NCBI RefSeq assembly: GCF_002073975.1
Contig: NZ_CP020384.1
Location: 2,294,001-2,358,000, forward strand
Source of the DNA: Rhodovulum sp. MB263
Lineage (GTDB): Bacteria > Pseudomonadota > Alphaproteobacteria > Rhodobacterales > Rhodobacteraceae
DNA length: 64,000 nt
Direction of reading: 5' to 3'
Position 1 is the first letter of the stretch. Each line of letters opens with the position of its first letter. Shown in pieces: positions 54,822-63,327 of this stretch. The translations under genes were made by a program, and so were the position numbers. Below the pieces are notes generated by a model. It had not been told where the DNA came from, made no database searches, and was given only the letters and a program-made list of their open reading frames with translations.

Positions 54822-55597
54822 CTATCGCCCTCGGGCTCGTTCCCGCCGCGCGGCAGGGTCGGCGGCGAGGCGGGCTTGCGCCGCGCCCGGCCCGACGTCC
54901 CGGAACGGGCCGGGCGCGACGCGGATCCCTTGCGCGCCGCCGCCGTCCCCCGCGTCCCTGACTTGCTGCCCGATGCCGTCGCAGCGGCGGGCGCGGCCTC
55001 GGCCATGGCAGGCTCGGGTTCGGGGTTGGCCCCGGGTCCGGATGTCACCTCGGCTGTCGGCCCGGATGGGACAACAGGCAGGGAACCGTGCGGGACATGG
55101 CGGCCCGGCTCCGCGGCGGCGGCAGGCGCCCGGACAGAGGCCTGGGCGGGCGTCGAAGCGGGCGCGTCGGCGCGCCGCCCGGCAACGGGCTCCCTGGCGG
55201 TCGGGTCGGCGGAACTGGCGGCGGGACTGGCGGCAGCATTGCCAACAGCTTTGACAGCAGGACCGGCGGCAGCACTGGTGGAAGCACTGGCAGCGGGCCC
55301 GGCGACGGAATCGGGCGGGGCCGGCGAACGCGCCGACCGTTTCCGGCTTTCGGCCTCAGCCCCCACGCCCATGGCGATGCCGGCATCGAGCGGGATGTCG
55401 TCGTCACAATCGGCGCGGCTGAGCCCGGAATCGGCGGTCAGCGGGTCGAACCCGCCCGCCCGCATCATCAGGGCCCAGGGATTGGCCCGCAGCATGAAAT
55501 CGGTACCCGCCTGAAACAGGCGCATTTGCTGATCGAACATCACAGTCGCCGCCAGATACGGATTGGCAGCGAAAAAGGCCGGGGACGTGAAAGTCAT
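54818..55597 (-). CDS. Unknown Ala/Pro-rich protein in the urease operon
   Basis: 259 residues. Not recognised. The first 50 residues are ordered and aromatic-rich (SPAFFAANPYLAATVMFDQQ, then MRLFQAGTDFMLRANPWALM), somewhat like a short amphipathic helix of phasin or granule proteins. The remaining 200 residues are disordered Ala/Pro/Ser/Gly with a basic end (RPARSGTSGRARRKPASPP). AAGGAGG lies 8 bp before the ATG. It sits between ureB and the LprI-like gene with a GTGA overlap to the latter. Surface or DNA/granule association are both possible. Confidence 0.65.
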   Translation of the reverse strand: MTFTSPAFFAANPYLAATVMFDQQMRLFQAGTDFMLRANPWALMMRAGGFDPLTADSGLSRADCDDDIPLDAGIAMGVGAEAESRKRSARSPAPPDSVAGPAASASTSAAAGPAVKAVGNAAASPAASSADPTAREPVAGRRADAPASTPAQASVRAPAAAAEPGRHVPHGSLPVVPSGPTAEVTSGPGANPEPEPAMAEAAPAAATASGSKSGTRGTAAARKGSASRPARSGTSGRARRKPASPPTLPRGGNEPEGDR

Positions 55598-55637
55598 CGC
55601 AGGTCCTCCTTGCGGTATAACGCTCGATGCGGGCACT

Positions 55638-55955
55638 TCAAAGCGCGCCCATCACCTTCTGGTTGAAGCCGAAGATTCGCCGCTGCCCGGAAATCGGGAT
55701 CAGCCGCACCTCCCGGCGCTGGCCCGGCTCAAAGCGGACCGCAGTGCCCGCGGCGATATCGAGCCGCAGGCCCCGCGCGGCATCCCGGTCGAAATCGAGC
55801 GCGGGGTTGGCTTCGGCGAAATGGAAATGACTGCCGACCTGAACCGGCCGGTCTCCGGTATTCGCCACCATAAAGGTGAGTGACTCGCGCCCTGCATTCA
55901 AGGTCAGGTTGCCATCTGCGGGAAAAAGCTCTCCGGGGATCATCGGGGGAATCAT
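55638..55955 (-). CDS. ureB: Urease beta subunit
   Basis: 105 residues. [38 protein letters not shown] and [14 protein letters not shown] cover the whole UreB pattern. The ATG at 55955 (TGAGGTG upstream) adds MIPP before the usual MIPGE start at 55943. It is 9 bp from the ureA stop. Confidence 0.97.
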   Translation of the reverse strand: MIPPMIPGELFPADGNLTLNAGRESLTFMVANTGDRPVQVGSHFHFAEANPALDFDRDAARGLRLDIAAGTAVRFEPGQRREVRLIPISGQRRIFGFNQKVMGAL

Positions 55956-55964
55956 CGGCGCACC

Positions 55965-56267
55965 TCAGCGGATCGGGTTGTGAACGGTGACGAGCTTGGT
56001 GCCGTCGGGGAAGGTCGCCTCGACCTGAACCTCGTGGATCATCTCGGCCACGCCCTCCATGCATTGCTCGCGCGCCACGACCTGCGCCCCCGCCTCCATC
56101 ATGTCGGCGACCGAGCGGCCGTCGCGCGCGCCCTCGACCACCGCATCGGTGATCAGCGCGATCGCTTCGGGGTGGTTGAGCCTGACGCCACGGGCCAGCC
56201 GCCTGCGGGCGACCTCGGCGGCCATGGCGATCAGAAGCTTGTCTTTTTCGCGGGGGGTCAGTTGCAT
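55965..56267 (-). CDS. ureA: Urease gamma subunit
   Basis: 100 residues. [40 protein letters not shown] and [10 protein letters not shown] are invariant in UreA. The start lies 1 bp after the ureD stop, so the two are tightly coupled. Confidence 0.98.
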   Translation of the reverse strand: MQLTPREKDKLLIAMAAEVARRRLARGVRLNHPEAIALITDAVVEGARDGRSVADMMEAGAQVVAREQCMEGVAEMIHEVQVEATFPDGTKLVTVHNPIR

Positions 56268-56268
56268 G

Positions 56269-57105
56269 TCAGCTCATCCATGATCTTGGCAAGGCTTCGG
56301 TCAGGCGCGTCAACACAGGGATCAGCACCTTGCGCAGGTGGTAACTGTCGGCGGCCAGCAGACGCAATGCCAGCACGTCCCCGGCCAGCAGGCTGGCGCC
56401 GCCGATCGCAGGCAGGGCCGCGGGCAGCAGCGCGCGGATCGGCGCCAGATGCGCCGCCGCATCGGGCGCGACCAGCACGAGGCTCGCCAGCGCCCCGGCC
56501 CCGCCCGCCACGGCCGGCCGGGCCAGTTGCGCGGCCACATCGCCCTCGAAGCGCAGCGCGTCGAGATAAAGCGGCGCCCCGTCGCGGCGGATCTCGATCC
56601 GGTCGCGGAACCGCGCGGCATGCAGGCGCTCGCCCATCAGCGCGCGCCCGAAGACCAGCGGCTCGACCAAAAGCAGCCGGGCGCCGGGGGCGAGATCGGC
56701 GATGAGGCTGCGTTCGAGGCAGCAGCCCTCGAACAGGATCGTTTCCTGCGGCAGCCAGTCGAGCCGCGCGCCCGCCGCCACACTCAGCCGGTTCGCGACC
56801 CGGCCGGTCTCGCCTGGCCGGGCGCGATAGGCGCGCTCGGCCGCCTGCGTCGTCAGCCGCAGATGGCTGCCCGCCCCGGCCTGAAGCGTGCAGGAAAAGC
56901 GGTCGCCGCCGGTGATGCCGCCTGCGGTATTGACCAGCACCGCCTCGAGCGGCGGCGTCGCTCCGGCCCCGGTCACGCGCGGGAACACCGCCTTGAAGGC
57001 ACCGCTCTGGCGCAGCCCGGCGATCGCCGTTCCGCGCGGGCCGTTCCTGACCGAGAGCCGCACCTCGCCGATGGCGCGCGGCGGCGAGACCGGCGCGAGG
57101 TCCAT
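56269..57105 (-). CDS. ureD: Urease accessory protein UreD
   Basis: 278 residues. [46 protein letters not shown] and VFGRALMGE are the family motifs. UreD binds apo-urease and receives nickel from UreG via UreF. It is the first gene of the minus-strand urease operon; GAGGGAAA lies before the ATG at 57105. The operon is divergent from urtA. Confidence 0.95.
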   Translation of the reverse strand: MDLAPVSPPRAIGEVRLSVRNGPRGTAIAGLRQSGAFKAVFPRVTGAGATPPLEAVLVNTAGGITGGDRFSCTLQAGAGSHLRLTTQAAERAYRARPGETGRVANRLSVAAGARLDWLPQETILFEGCCLERSLIADLAPGARLLLVEPLVFGRALMGERLHAARFRDRIEIRRDGAPLYLDALRFEGDVAAQLARPAVAGGAGALASLVLVAPDAAAHLAPIRALLPAALPAIGGASLLAGDVLALRLLAADSYHLRKVLIPVLTRLTEALPRSWMS

Positions 57106-57181
57106 GGCGGATTTTCCCTCAAAGGCGATGTGCCCGCCCCCTTTCGATATCTTGCGCCCCCGTTCTTCCGCATCGCGAACC

Positions 57182-57208
57182 GGGCTGCACGGATTTTCGG
57201 TGCAGCCC
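57182..57208. promoter_or_regulatory. Inverted repeat, possible NtrC-type operator
   Basis: GGGCTGCA (57182-57189) and TGCAGCCC (57201-57208) are perfect 8-bp arms around an 11-bp spacer. The core TGCAC...GTGCA read on the minus strand (TGCACCGAAAATCCGTGCA) is like enteric NtrC sites but two bases longer. Nitrogen control of urease and urea uptake is well known, so this is a fair candidate. Confidence 0.4.
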
Positions 57209-57227
57209 CGCCCCCTCCACGCGCAAG

Positions 57228-57246
57228 CCGCCCATTTATTGGGCGG
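57228..57246. repeat. Hairpin-forming inverted repeat
   Basis: CCGCCCA (57228-57234) and TGGGCGG (57240-57246) pair perfectly around a TTTAT loop. It could be a second operator half or an RNA hairpin in a leader. No T-run follows, so an intrinsic terminator is unlikely. Confidence 0.35.
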
Positions 57247-57521
57247 AATGCCCGGAATTGACCGGTTTCAAGGCGGTTTCTCGGGGCGCGCCGGAATTAC
57301 GCCCCCTGTTTCACGGAGTTGCGATTGCGAGTCTTCCGGCACGGGGAAACCCTTCGCTCACCCGCAGCGGCGACCGGGATCGGTCCTGTCGGGTGTGCGG
57401 CAGCCCCGGGGACGGACCGAGGGGGCCGCGCGGGACGCAACAAGATCTGGCAGCCGGGCCGCCGCCGCCCGCGCGGGATGCGCAAGGGCCGGTGCGGGGT
57501 CCATACGCCCGGAGGTAGACC

Positions 57522-58796
57522 ATGACATCCATGAAGAAGATCCTGCTTGGCGCGGTGGCCTGTGGGGCGATCTCGATGCCCGCCCGGGCCGAACATATCA
57601 AAGTGGGCGTGCTGCACTCGCTTTCGGGCACGATGGCGATTTCGGAGATGACGCTGAAGGATACCGTGCTGATGCTGATCGACGAGCAGAACGCCAAGGG
57701 CGGCCTGTTGGGCGAGCAGATCGAGGCGGTGGTGGTCGACCCGGCCTCGGACTGGCCACTTTTCGCCGAGAAGGCGCGCGAATTGCTGACGGTGCAGGAT
57801 GTCGACGTCATCTTCGGCTGCTGGACCTCGGTCAGCCGCAAATCGGTGCTGCCGGTGGTCGAGGAGCTGAACGGGCTGTTGTTCTATCCGGTGCAGTATG
57901 AGGGCGAGGAAAGCTCGAAGAACGTCTTCTATACCGGCGCCGCCCCGAACCAGCAGGCGATCCCCGCGACCGACTATCTTCTGGACGAGCTGGGCGTCGA
58001 GAAATTCGCGCTTCTGGGCACCGACTATGTCTATCCGCGCACCACCAACAACATCCTTCAGGCCTATCTGAAATCGAAGGGCATCCCCGACGCCGACATC
58101 TTCGTCAACTACACCCCCTTCGGCCAGTCCGACTGGTCGAAGATCGTGTCGGATGTCAGGGCGCTGGGCGCCGATGGCAAGAAGGTCGGCGTGATCTCGA
58201 CCATCAATGGCGATGCCAATATCGGCTTCTACAAGGAGCTGGCGGCGCAGGGCATCTCGGCCGAGGACATCCCCGTGGTGGCCTTCTCGGTCGGCGAGGA
58301 GGAACTCTCGGGCCTCGACACCTCGAACCTCGTCGGCCATCTCGCGGCCTGGAACTACTTCGAATCCGCCACCTCGCCCGAGAACGAGGCCTTCGTGGCC
58401 AAGTGGAAGGAACGGATGGGCCAGGACCGGGTCACCAACGACCCGATGGAGGCGACCTATATCGGCTTCAACATGTGGGTGAACGCGGTCGAAGAGGCCG
58501 GCACCACCGATGTCGACGCGGTCACGAAGGCGATGATCGGGCAGACCTATGCCAACCTCACCGGCTCGACCGCCGAGATGCTGCCGAACCACCATCTGAC
58601 CAAGCCCGTGCTGATCGGCGAGATCCGCGCCGACGGCCAGTTCGACATCATCAGCGAGACCGATCCGGTGCCGGGCGATGCCTGGACCGACTACCTGCCC
58701 GGCTCGGCCGTCCTGACCTCGGACTGGAAGGATCTCGGCTGCGGCATGTACAATACCGAGACCGAAACCTGCGTGCAGATCAAGTCGAACTACTGA
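57522..58796 (+). CDS. urtA: Urea ABC transporter substrate-binding protein UrtA
   Basis: 424 residues with a signal peptide (LLGAVACGAISMPARA-EH). The fold is the HAAT family binding protein; VGVLHSLSGTMAISE, FGCWTSVSRKSVLPV and LLFYPVQYEGEESSKNVFYT are UrtA signatures. It captures urea in the periplasm. GGAGGT lies 5 bp before the ATG at 57522; ATG 57531 is an alternative. Confidence 0.97.
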   Translation: MTSMKKILLGAVACGAISMPARAEHIKVGVLHSLSGTMAISEMTLKDTVLMLIDEQNAKGGLLGEQIEAVVVDPASDWPLFAEKARELLTVQDVDVIFGCWTSVSRKSVLPVVEELNGLLFYPVQYEGEESSKNVFYTGAAPNQQAIPATDYLLDELGVEKFALLGTDYVYPRTTNNILQAYLKSKGIPDADIFVNYTPFGQSDWSKIVSDVRALGADGKKVGVISTINGDANIGFYKELAAQGISAEDIPVVAFSVGEEELSGLDTSNLVGHLAAWNYFESATSPENEAFVAKWKERMGQDRVTNDPMEATYIGFNMWVNAVEEAGTTDVDAVTKAMIGQTYANLTGSTAEMLPNHHLTKPVLIGEIRADGQFDIISETDPVPGDAWTDYLPGSAVLTSDWKDLGCGMYNTETETCVQIKSNY

Positions 58797-58849
58797 TCCG
58801 GACCGGGGGCGGCGCGCCTTGCCCCCGCCTTTTCCGAGCAGGGTCCCAG

Positions 58850-60859
58850 ATGCGCCTTTACTCCGTTCTCTTCGCCTGCCTTGTGCTGGTCGCGGTGGTT
58901 TTCGCAGGTCCGGTCGCGGGGCCCGCGCTGGCGCAGTCGGCCACGGCCGGGTCATCTTCGGACCAGACCAGTCCGATCCAGATCATTCTTCAGGAAAACC
59001 GTTGGCTTATCGAGAAAAGCTCACGCAGGACCATCGGCCCGGCCATCGCCGCGGTCGCGACCAGCGGCCTGCCCCAGGCCCGGAGCGTGCTGGAGAGATG
59101 GCAGGACCGGGCGCTCTACCTGCGCAAATCCGACGGCCGCTTCTTCTTCGCCGAGGCAAGCGGGGCCGGCGGCGAGCGCCTGATCGACATCGCCACCGGC
59201 GCCGATACCGGCCCCGCGACCCGGCAGGAGCTGGAGCAGCTCCGGCCAAATAGCGGCGTGCGCGCGCTGATCGGCGCGGCGCTGGTCCCCTTCCAGTTGA
59301 CGGATCCCGATCCGGCGGTCCGCTCGGGCGCGCTCGATGCCATCGCGCGGGATGCCGCGCCCGGTCATCTGGAGGCGCTGCGCGGCGCCATCGCGACCGA
59401 GACCGATCCGGGGCTCAGGGCCCGCAAAGAGCGGCTGGAACGGCTGCTGACCATCGCCTACGCCCCCGATCCGGCCGACCGGATCGCCGCCATCGAGAGT
59501 TTCGCGGGCGATCTGGGCGTCGATGTGCGCGCCGCGCTGAACCCTCTGGTCGCCACCACCCGCGCGGTCGCCCCCGGCGCGCCGCCCGGAGACGAGAACA
59601 TCGCGCGCCGCCTGAGCCCGGGCAGCGACGCCCTGCCCGCGGCAGAGGCCTACCGTCTTCTGGTCGAGGCCGGTCTGGCCCGGCCCCGCATCAGCGCCGC
59701 CGACAAACGGAACGCGCTGGCGGCCCATATCGAGAACGGCACCGTCGCGGGCCTGCCCGTGGCCGGCCTCGACAGCGACGAGGCCCGCGACCGTGCCTAT
59801 GCGGCGCTGGAGGATCAGGGCCTCGTGCCGCCCACAGCGACCGAAGCGGAGGTGCAGGCGGCGCTCGATGCCCATGTCTTCTATGACCGCTACGCCGAAC
59901 CCGACCCCTCGGTCACCGCCGCCGCCGAGGCCGCGCTCGACGCCATCGCCTTCAAGGTGGGGCTGAACCAGGCCGTCAATCTCTCGCTCGACGCGCTGTC
60001 GCTTGCGTCGATCTACTTTCTCGCCGCCATCGGGCTGGCCATCACCTTCGGCGTGATGGGGGTCATCAACATGGCCCATGGCGAGTTCATCATGATGGGC
60101 GCCTATACCGGCTATGTGGTCCAGCAGATCGTGCCGGATTACACCCTCTCGATCCTGATCGCGCTGCCGCTGGCCTTCGCCGTGACCTTCGCGGCCGGCG
60201 TTGCGATGGAGCGGCTGGTGATCCGCTGGCTTTACAACCGGCCGCTGGAGACGCTGCTGGCGACCTTCGGCATCTCGGTCGCGCTGCAGCAGCTGGCCAG
60301 GAACATCTTCGGCACCCAGGCCCGGCCGCTGACCTCGCCCGCCTGGCTCGACGGCGCGCTGCATCTCAACGACGTGGTCTCGATCAGCTATATCCGGATC
60401 GCGATATTCGTGCTGGCGCTTCTGTTCCTTGCGCTTTTCCTCTTCATCATGCGCCGGACGCGGCTCGGGCTCGAGATCCGTGCGGTGACCCAGAACCCGC
60501 GCATGGCCGCTTCAATGGGGATCGACCCCGACCGCATCAACATGCTGACCTTCGGGCTCGGCTCGGGCATCGCGGGGGTCGCGGGCGTGGCTATCGGGCT
60601 TTATGCCAAGGTCACCTCGGAGCTCGGCCAGGACTATATCGTGCAAAGCTTCATGACCGTGGTCGTGGGCGGCGTCGGCAATATCTGGGGCACGCTCATG
60701 GGCGCCACCATGATCGGTTTCCTCCAGAAGGGCATCGAGTGGCTGAACCCCGGCAATACGCTCGCGGCCCAGACCTACATGATCCTCTTCATCATCCTCT
60801 TCATCCAGATCCGGCCGCGGGGCATCGTCGCGCTCCGGGGCCGCGCCGCAGGAGACTGA
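58850..60859 (+). CDS. urtB: Urea ABC transporter permease UrtB
   Basis: 669 residues. A signal-like N-terminus (cleavage after ALAQ near 29) and a periplasmic domain of about 330 residues with helical repeats (DPDPAVRSGALDAIARDA) precede the permease (370-669). GLAITFGVMGVINMAHGEFI is the LivH-type signature, and ATFGISVALQQLARNIFG is UrtB-like. The long N-terminal domain is normal for UrtB. It lies 53 bp after urtA; a GNAT gene follows 4 bp later. Confidence 0.95.
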   Translation: MRLYSVLFACLVLVAVVFAGPVAGPALAQSATAGSSSDQTSPIQIILQENRWLIEKSSRRTIGPAIAAVATSGLPQARSVLERWQDRALYLRKSDGRFFFAEASGAGGERLIDIATGADTGPATRQELEQLRPNSGVRALIGAALVPFQLTDPDPAVRSGALDAIARDAAPGHLEALRGAIATETDPGLRARKERLERLLTIAYAPDPADRIAAIESFAGDLGVDVRAALNPLVATTRAVAPGAPPGDENIARRLSPGSDALPAAEAYRLLVEAGLARPRISAADKRNALAAHIENGTVAGLPVAGLDSDEARDRAYAALEDQGLVPPTATEAEVQAALDAHVFYDRYAEPDPSVTAAAEAALDAIAFKVGLNQAVNLSLDALSLASIYFLAAIGLAITFGVMGVINMAHGEFIMMGAYTGYVVQQIVPDYTLSILIALPLAFAVTFAAGVAMERLVIRWLYNRPLETLLATFGISVALQQLARNIFGTQARPLTSPAWLDGALHLNDVVSISYIRIAIFVLALLFLALFLFIMRRTRLGLEIRAVTQNPRMAASMGIDPDRINMLTFGLGSGIAGVAGVAIGLYAKVTSELGQDYIVQSFMTVVVGGVGNIWGTLMGATMIGFLQKGIEWLNPGNTLAAQTYMILFIILFIQIRPRGIVALRGRAAGD

Positions 60860-60863
60860 GATC

Positions 60864-61346
60864 ATGGCGCTTTGCATCCCCCTTGCCGACCTGTCCGATC
60901 CGGCGATCCGCCGCCTTCTGGCCAGCCATGCCGCGTTCTGCGAGGCTACGAGCCCGCCCGAAAGCCGCCATTTCCTGCCCCTCGAAGGGCTCGACATGCC
61001 CGAGGTCACGGTCTGGGCCGCCTGGGACGGCGCCGAGATCGCGGGTATCGGCGCGCTGAAGGCGCTCTCGCCCGAGGCCGGCGAAATCAAGTCGATGCAC
61101 ACCGCCGCCGCCTGCCGGGGGCAAGGGGTCGGCGCAGCCCTGCTGGCCGCGATCCAGACCGAGGCCCTGAAACGCGACTATCGCGCGCTCTGGCTCGAAA
61201 CCGGAACCGCAGCCGCCTTCGCGGCGGCCCGCGCGCTTTACGAAGGCCAGGGGTTCGAGCCCTGCGGCCCGTTCGGCACCTACCGGATCGACCCGCACAG
61301 CGCCTATTACACCAAGCGCCTCGCGCGGCAGGAGGCAGGCCTTTGA
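60864..61346 (+). CDS. GNAT family acetyltransferase inside the urt operon
   Basis: 160 residues. The acetyl-CoA loop is RGQGVG (85-90), preceded by EIKSMHTAAAC and followed by the GFEPCGPFGTY C-terminal strand; this looks like the PhnO/YjaB-type small N-acetyltransferases. AGGAGA precedes the ATG. Its TGA overlaps the TTG start of urtC (TTGA), and AGGAGG near its 3' end serves urtC, so translation is coupled. The substrate is unknown. Confidence 0.9.
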   Translation: MALCIPLADLSDPAIRRLLASHAAFCEATSPPESRHFLPLEGLDMPEVTVWAAWDGAEIAGIGALKALSPEAGEIKSMHTAAACRGQGVGAALLAAIQTEALKRDYRALWLETGTAAAFAAARALYEGQGFEPCGPFGTYRIDPHSAYYTKRLARQEAGL

Positions 61347-62575
61347 AACAAAGCCTCTTTGCCCGAAACCCGTCGGTGCTGATCTTCCTCGGTCTGCTTG
61401 CGGTGTTCGTGGCCGCGGTCACGGTCCTTGGCGAGGGCATCGGCATGGGCCTCGTCTCGACGAGCTTCGTCAAGACGCTGGGCAAGACGCTCTGCCTGTG
61501 CCTGATCGCCATCGCGATGGATCTCGTGTGGGGCTATACCGGCATCCTGTCCTTAGGCCATTTCGCCTTTTTCGGGCTCGGCGGCTACATGATCGGCATG
61601 TGGCTGATGTATGCCCGGACCGAGACCATCGTCGCGGCCTCGCTGGCGCAATCGCCGATCCCGCCCACACCGCAGGAGATCCGCGACGCCATCGGCAGCC
61701 AGATCTTCGGCGTGGTCGGCGGCTCGGACTTTCCCGCGATCTGGGCCTTCGCCCATTCGCTGCCCTTGCAACTGGCCCTTGTGGTGCTGGTGCCGGGGCT
61801 GCTGGCACTGATCTTCGGCTGGCTCGCCTTCCGCTCGCGCGTGACCGGCGTCTATCTGTCGATCCTGACCCAGGCGATGACGCTGGCGCTGTCGCTGTAT
61901 CTTTTCCAGAACGACAGCGGGCTACGGGGCAATAACGGGCTTTCGGGGCTGCAGAACATCCCCGGCGCCGCGGATGTGCCGCAATCGCTGCTGTCGATCT
62001 GGTTCTTCTGGGCCTCGGCCCTGGCACTGGGGCTGGGCTACCTGCTGGCGGCCTTCGTCGTCTCGGGCAAGTTCGGCTCGGTGATCCGGGGCATCCGGGA
62101 TGACGAGGCGCGGGTGCGCTTCCTCGGCTATCCGGTCGAGGCCTACAAGCTCTTCGTCTTCACCCTGACGGCGGTGATCGCGGGCATTGCGGGTGCGCTT
62201 TACTATCCACAGGCGGGCATCATCAACCCGGCCGAGATGGCGCCCATCGCCTCGATCTATCTCGCGGTCTGGGTCGCCATCGGCGGCCGGGGCCGGCTTT
62301 ACGGCGCAGTGATCGGCGCGGGCCTCGTCTCGCTTCTGTCGAGCTGGTTCACCGGCGGTCAGGCGCCCGACCTGCCGCTTGGCCTCTACACCGTCAAATG
62401 GGTCGACTGGTGGCAGGTACTTCTGGGCCTCGGTTTCGTCCTCGTCACCCTGTTCGCACCGAAGGGCATCGGCGGGCTCGTCGATCTGATCCCGCGCCGG
62501 AGAGGCCCCGCCCGCCAAGGCGCCGATCCCGGTCCGGATACCGGCCCGTTCCGCGAAGAGGAGGCCAGCGAATGA
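61343..62575 (+). CDS. urtC: Urea ABC transporter permease UrtC
   Basis: 410 residues. MDLVWGYTGILSLGHFAFFG is the LivM-type signature; AFRSRVTGVYLSILTQAMTL and IAIGGRGRLYGAVIG-like residues (VAIGGRGRLYGAVIGAG) follow. About nine helices are present, with a cytoplasmic Pro/Gly-rich tail. The TTG start at 61343 is supported by AGGAGG 7 bp upstream and by coupling to the GNAT stop. Confidence 0.94.
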   Translation: MKQSLFARNPSVLIFLGLLAVFVAAVTVLGEGIGMGLVSTSFVKTLGKTLCLCLIAIAMDLVWGYTGILSLGHFAFFGLGGYMIGMWLMYARTETIVAASLAQSPIPPTPQEIRDAIGSQIFGVVGGSDFPAIWAFAHSLPLQLALVVLVPGLLALIFGWLAFRSRVTGVYLSILTQAMTLALSLYLFQNDSGLRGNNGLSGLQNIPGAADVPQSLLSIWFFWASALALGLGYLLAAFVVSGKFGSVIRGIRDDEARVRFLGYPVEAYKLFVFTLTAVIAGIAGALYYPQAGIINPAEMAPIASIYLAVWVAIGGRGRLYGAVIGAGLVSLLSSWFTGGQAPDLPLGLYTVKWVDWWQVLLGLGFVLVTLFAPKGIGGLVDLIPRRRGPARQGADPGPDTGPFREEEASE

Positions 62576-63312
62576 CAGCCCTGCTCGAGGTCTCGGGCGT
62601 TTCCGTCAGTTTCGACGGCTTCCGCGCCATCGACAACCTCTCCTTCGAGATCGGCCCGCGCGAGCTGCGTGCCATCATCGGCCCCAATGGCGCGGGCAAG
62701 ACCACCTTCATGGACATCGTCACCGGCAAGACCCGCCCCGATACGGGCCGGGTGCTCTGGGGCGAGCGCTCGGTCTCGCTTCTGAAGATGAGCGAAGCGC
62801 GCATCGCGCGCGAGGGCGTGGGCCGCAAGTTCCAGCGCCCGACCGTGTTCGAGGACCAGTCGGTCTTCGACAACCTGCTGATGGCGCTGAGAAAGGACCG
62901 CAGCCCCCTCGCCGTGCTGTTCTATCGCCAGAGCGCGCGCGACCGCGACCGGGTGGCCGAACTGGCCGGGGAAATCGGGCTGGGAAACCAGCTTGGGCGG
63001 AAGGCGGGCAACCTCAGCCACGGCCAGAAGCAATGGCTGGAAATCGGCATGTTGCTGGCACAGGAGCCGCGCCTTTTACTGGTCGACGAGCCCGCCGCGG
63101 GCATGACGCTTGCCGAGCGCGCGCACACGGCCGGGCTTCTGAAAGAGGCCGCGAAGACCCGCGCCGTGGTGGTCGTCGAACATGACATGGACTTCGTGCG
63201 GCGGCTCGGCTGCCGGGTGACGGTGCTCCATGAGGGATCGGTTCTGGCCGAGGGCAGTCTCGACCATGTCACGAGGAACCGGCAGGTGATCGATGTCTAT
63301 CTGGGGCGCTGA
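62572..63312 (+). CDS. urtD: Urea ABC transporter ATPase UrtD
   Basis: 246 residues of the LivG type: Walker A GPNGAGKTT, signature LSHGQKQWLEIGM (UrtD form), Walker B LLLVDEPAAGMT and H-loop VVEHDMDFV. The ATG overlaps the urtC stop (ATGA). Confidence 0.96.
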   Translation: MTALLEVSGVSVSFDGFRAIDNLSFEIGPRELRAIIGPNGAGKTTFMDIVTGKTRPDTGRVLWGERSVSLLKMSEARIAREGVGRKFQRPTVFEDQSVFDNLLMALRKDRSPLAVLFYRQSARDRDRVAELAGEIGLGNQLGRKAGNLSHGQKQWLEIGMLLAQEPRLLLVDEPAAGMTLAERAHTAGLLKEAAKTRAVVVVEHDMDFVRRLGCRVTVLHEGSVLAEGSLDHVTRNRQVIDVYLGR

Positions 63313-63327
63313 GAGATGCGGGAAACC

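Larger units (their letters stand above)
57106..57521. other. 416-bp divergent control region between ureD and urtA
   Basis: No gene was recognised. It holds two perfect inverted repeats near the ureD end (57182-57208 and 57228-57246), described separately. TTGACC at 57254-57259 has no matching -10. The urtA half is GC-rich with GGAGGT just before urtA. It must contain the promoters of both nitrogen operons. Confidence 0.5.

Noticed and set aside
57228-57246. Hairpin read as an intrinsic terminator
   Set aside because: No T-run on either strand, and it sits upstream of both genes.
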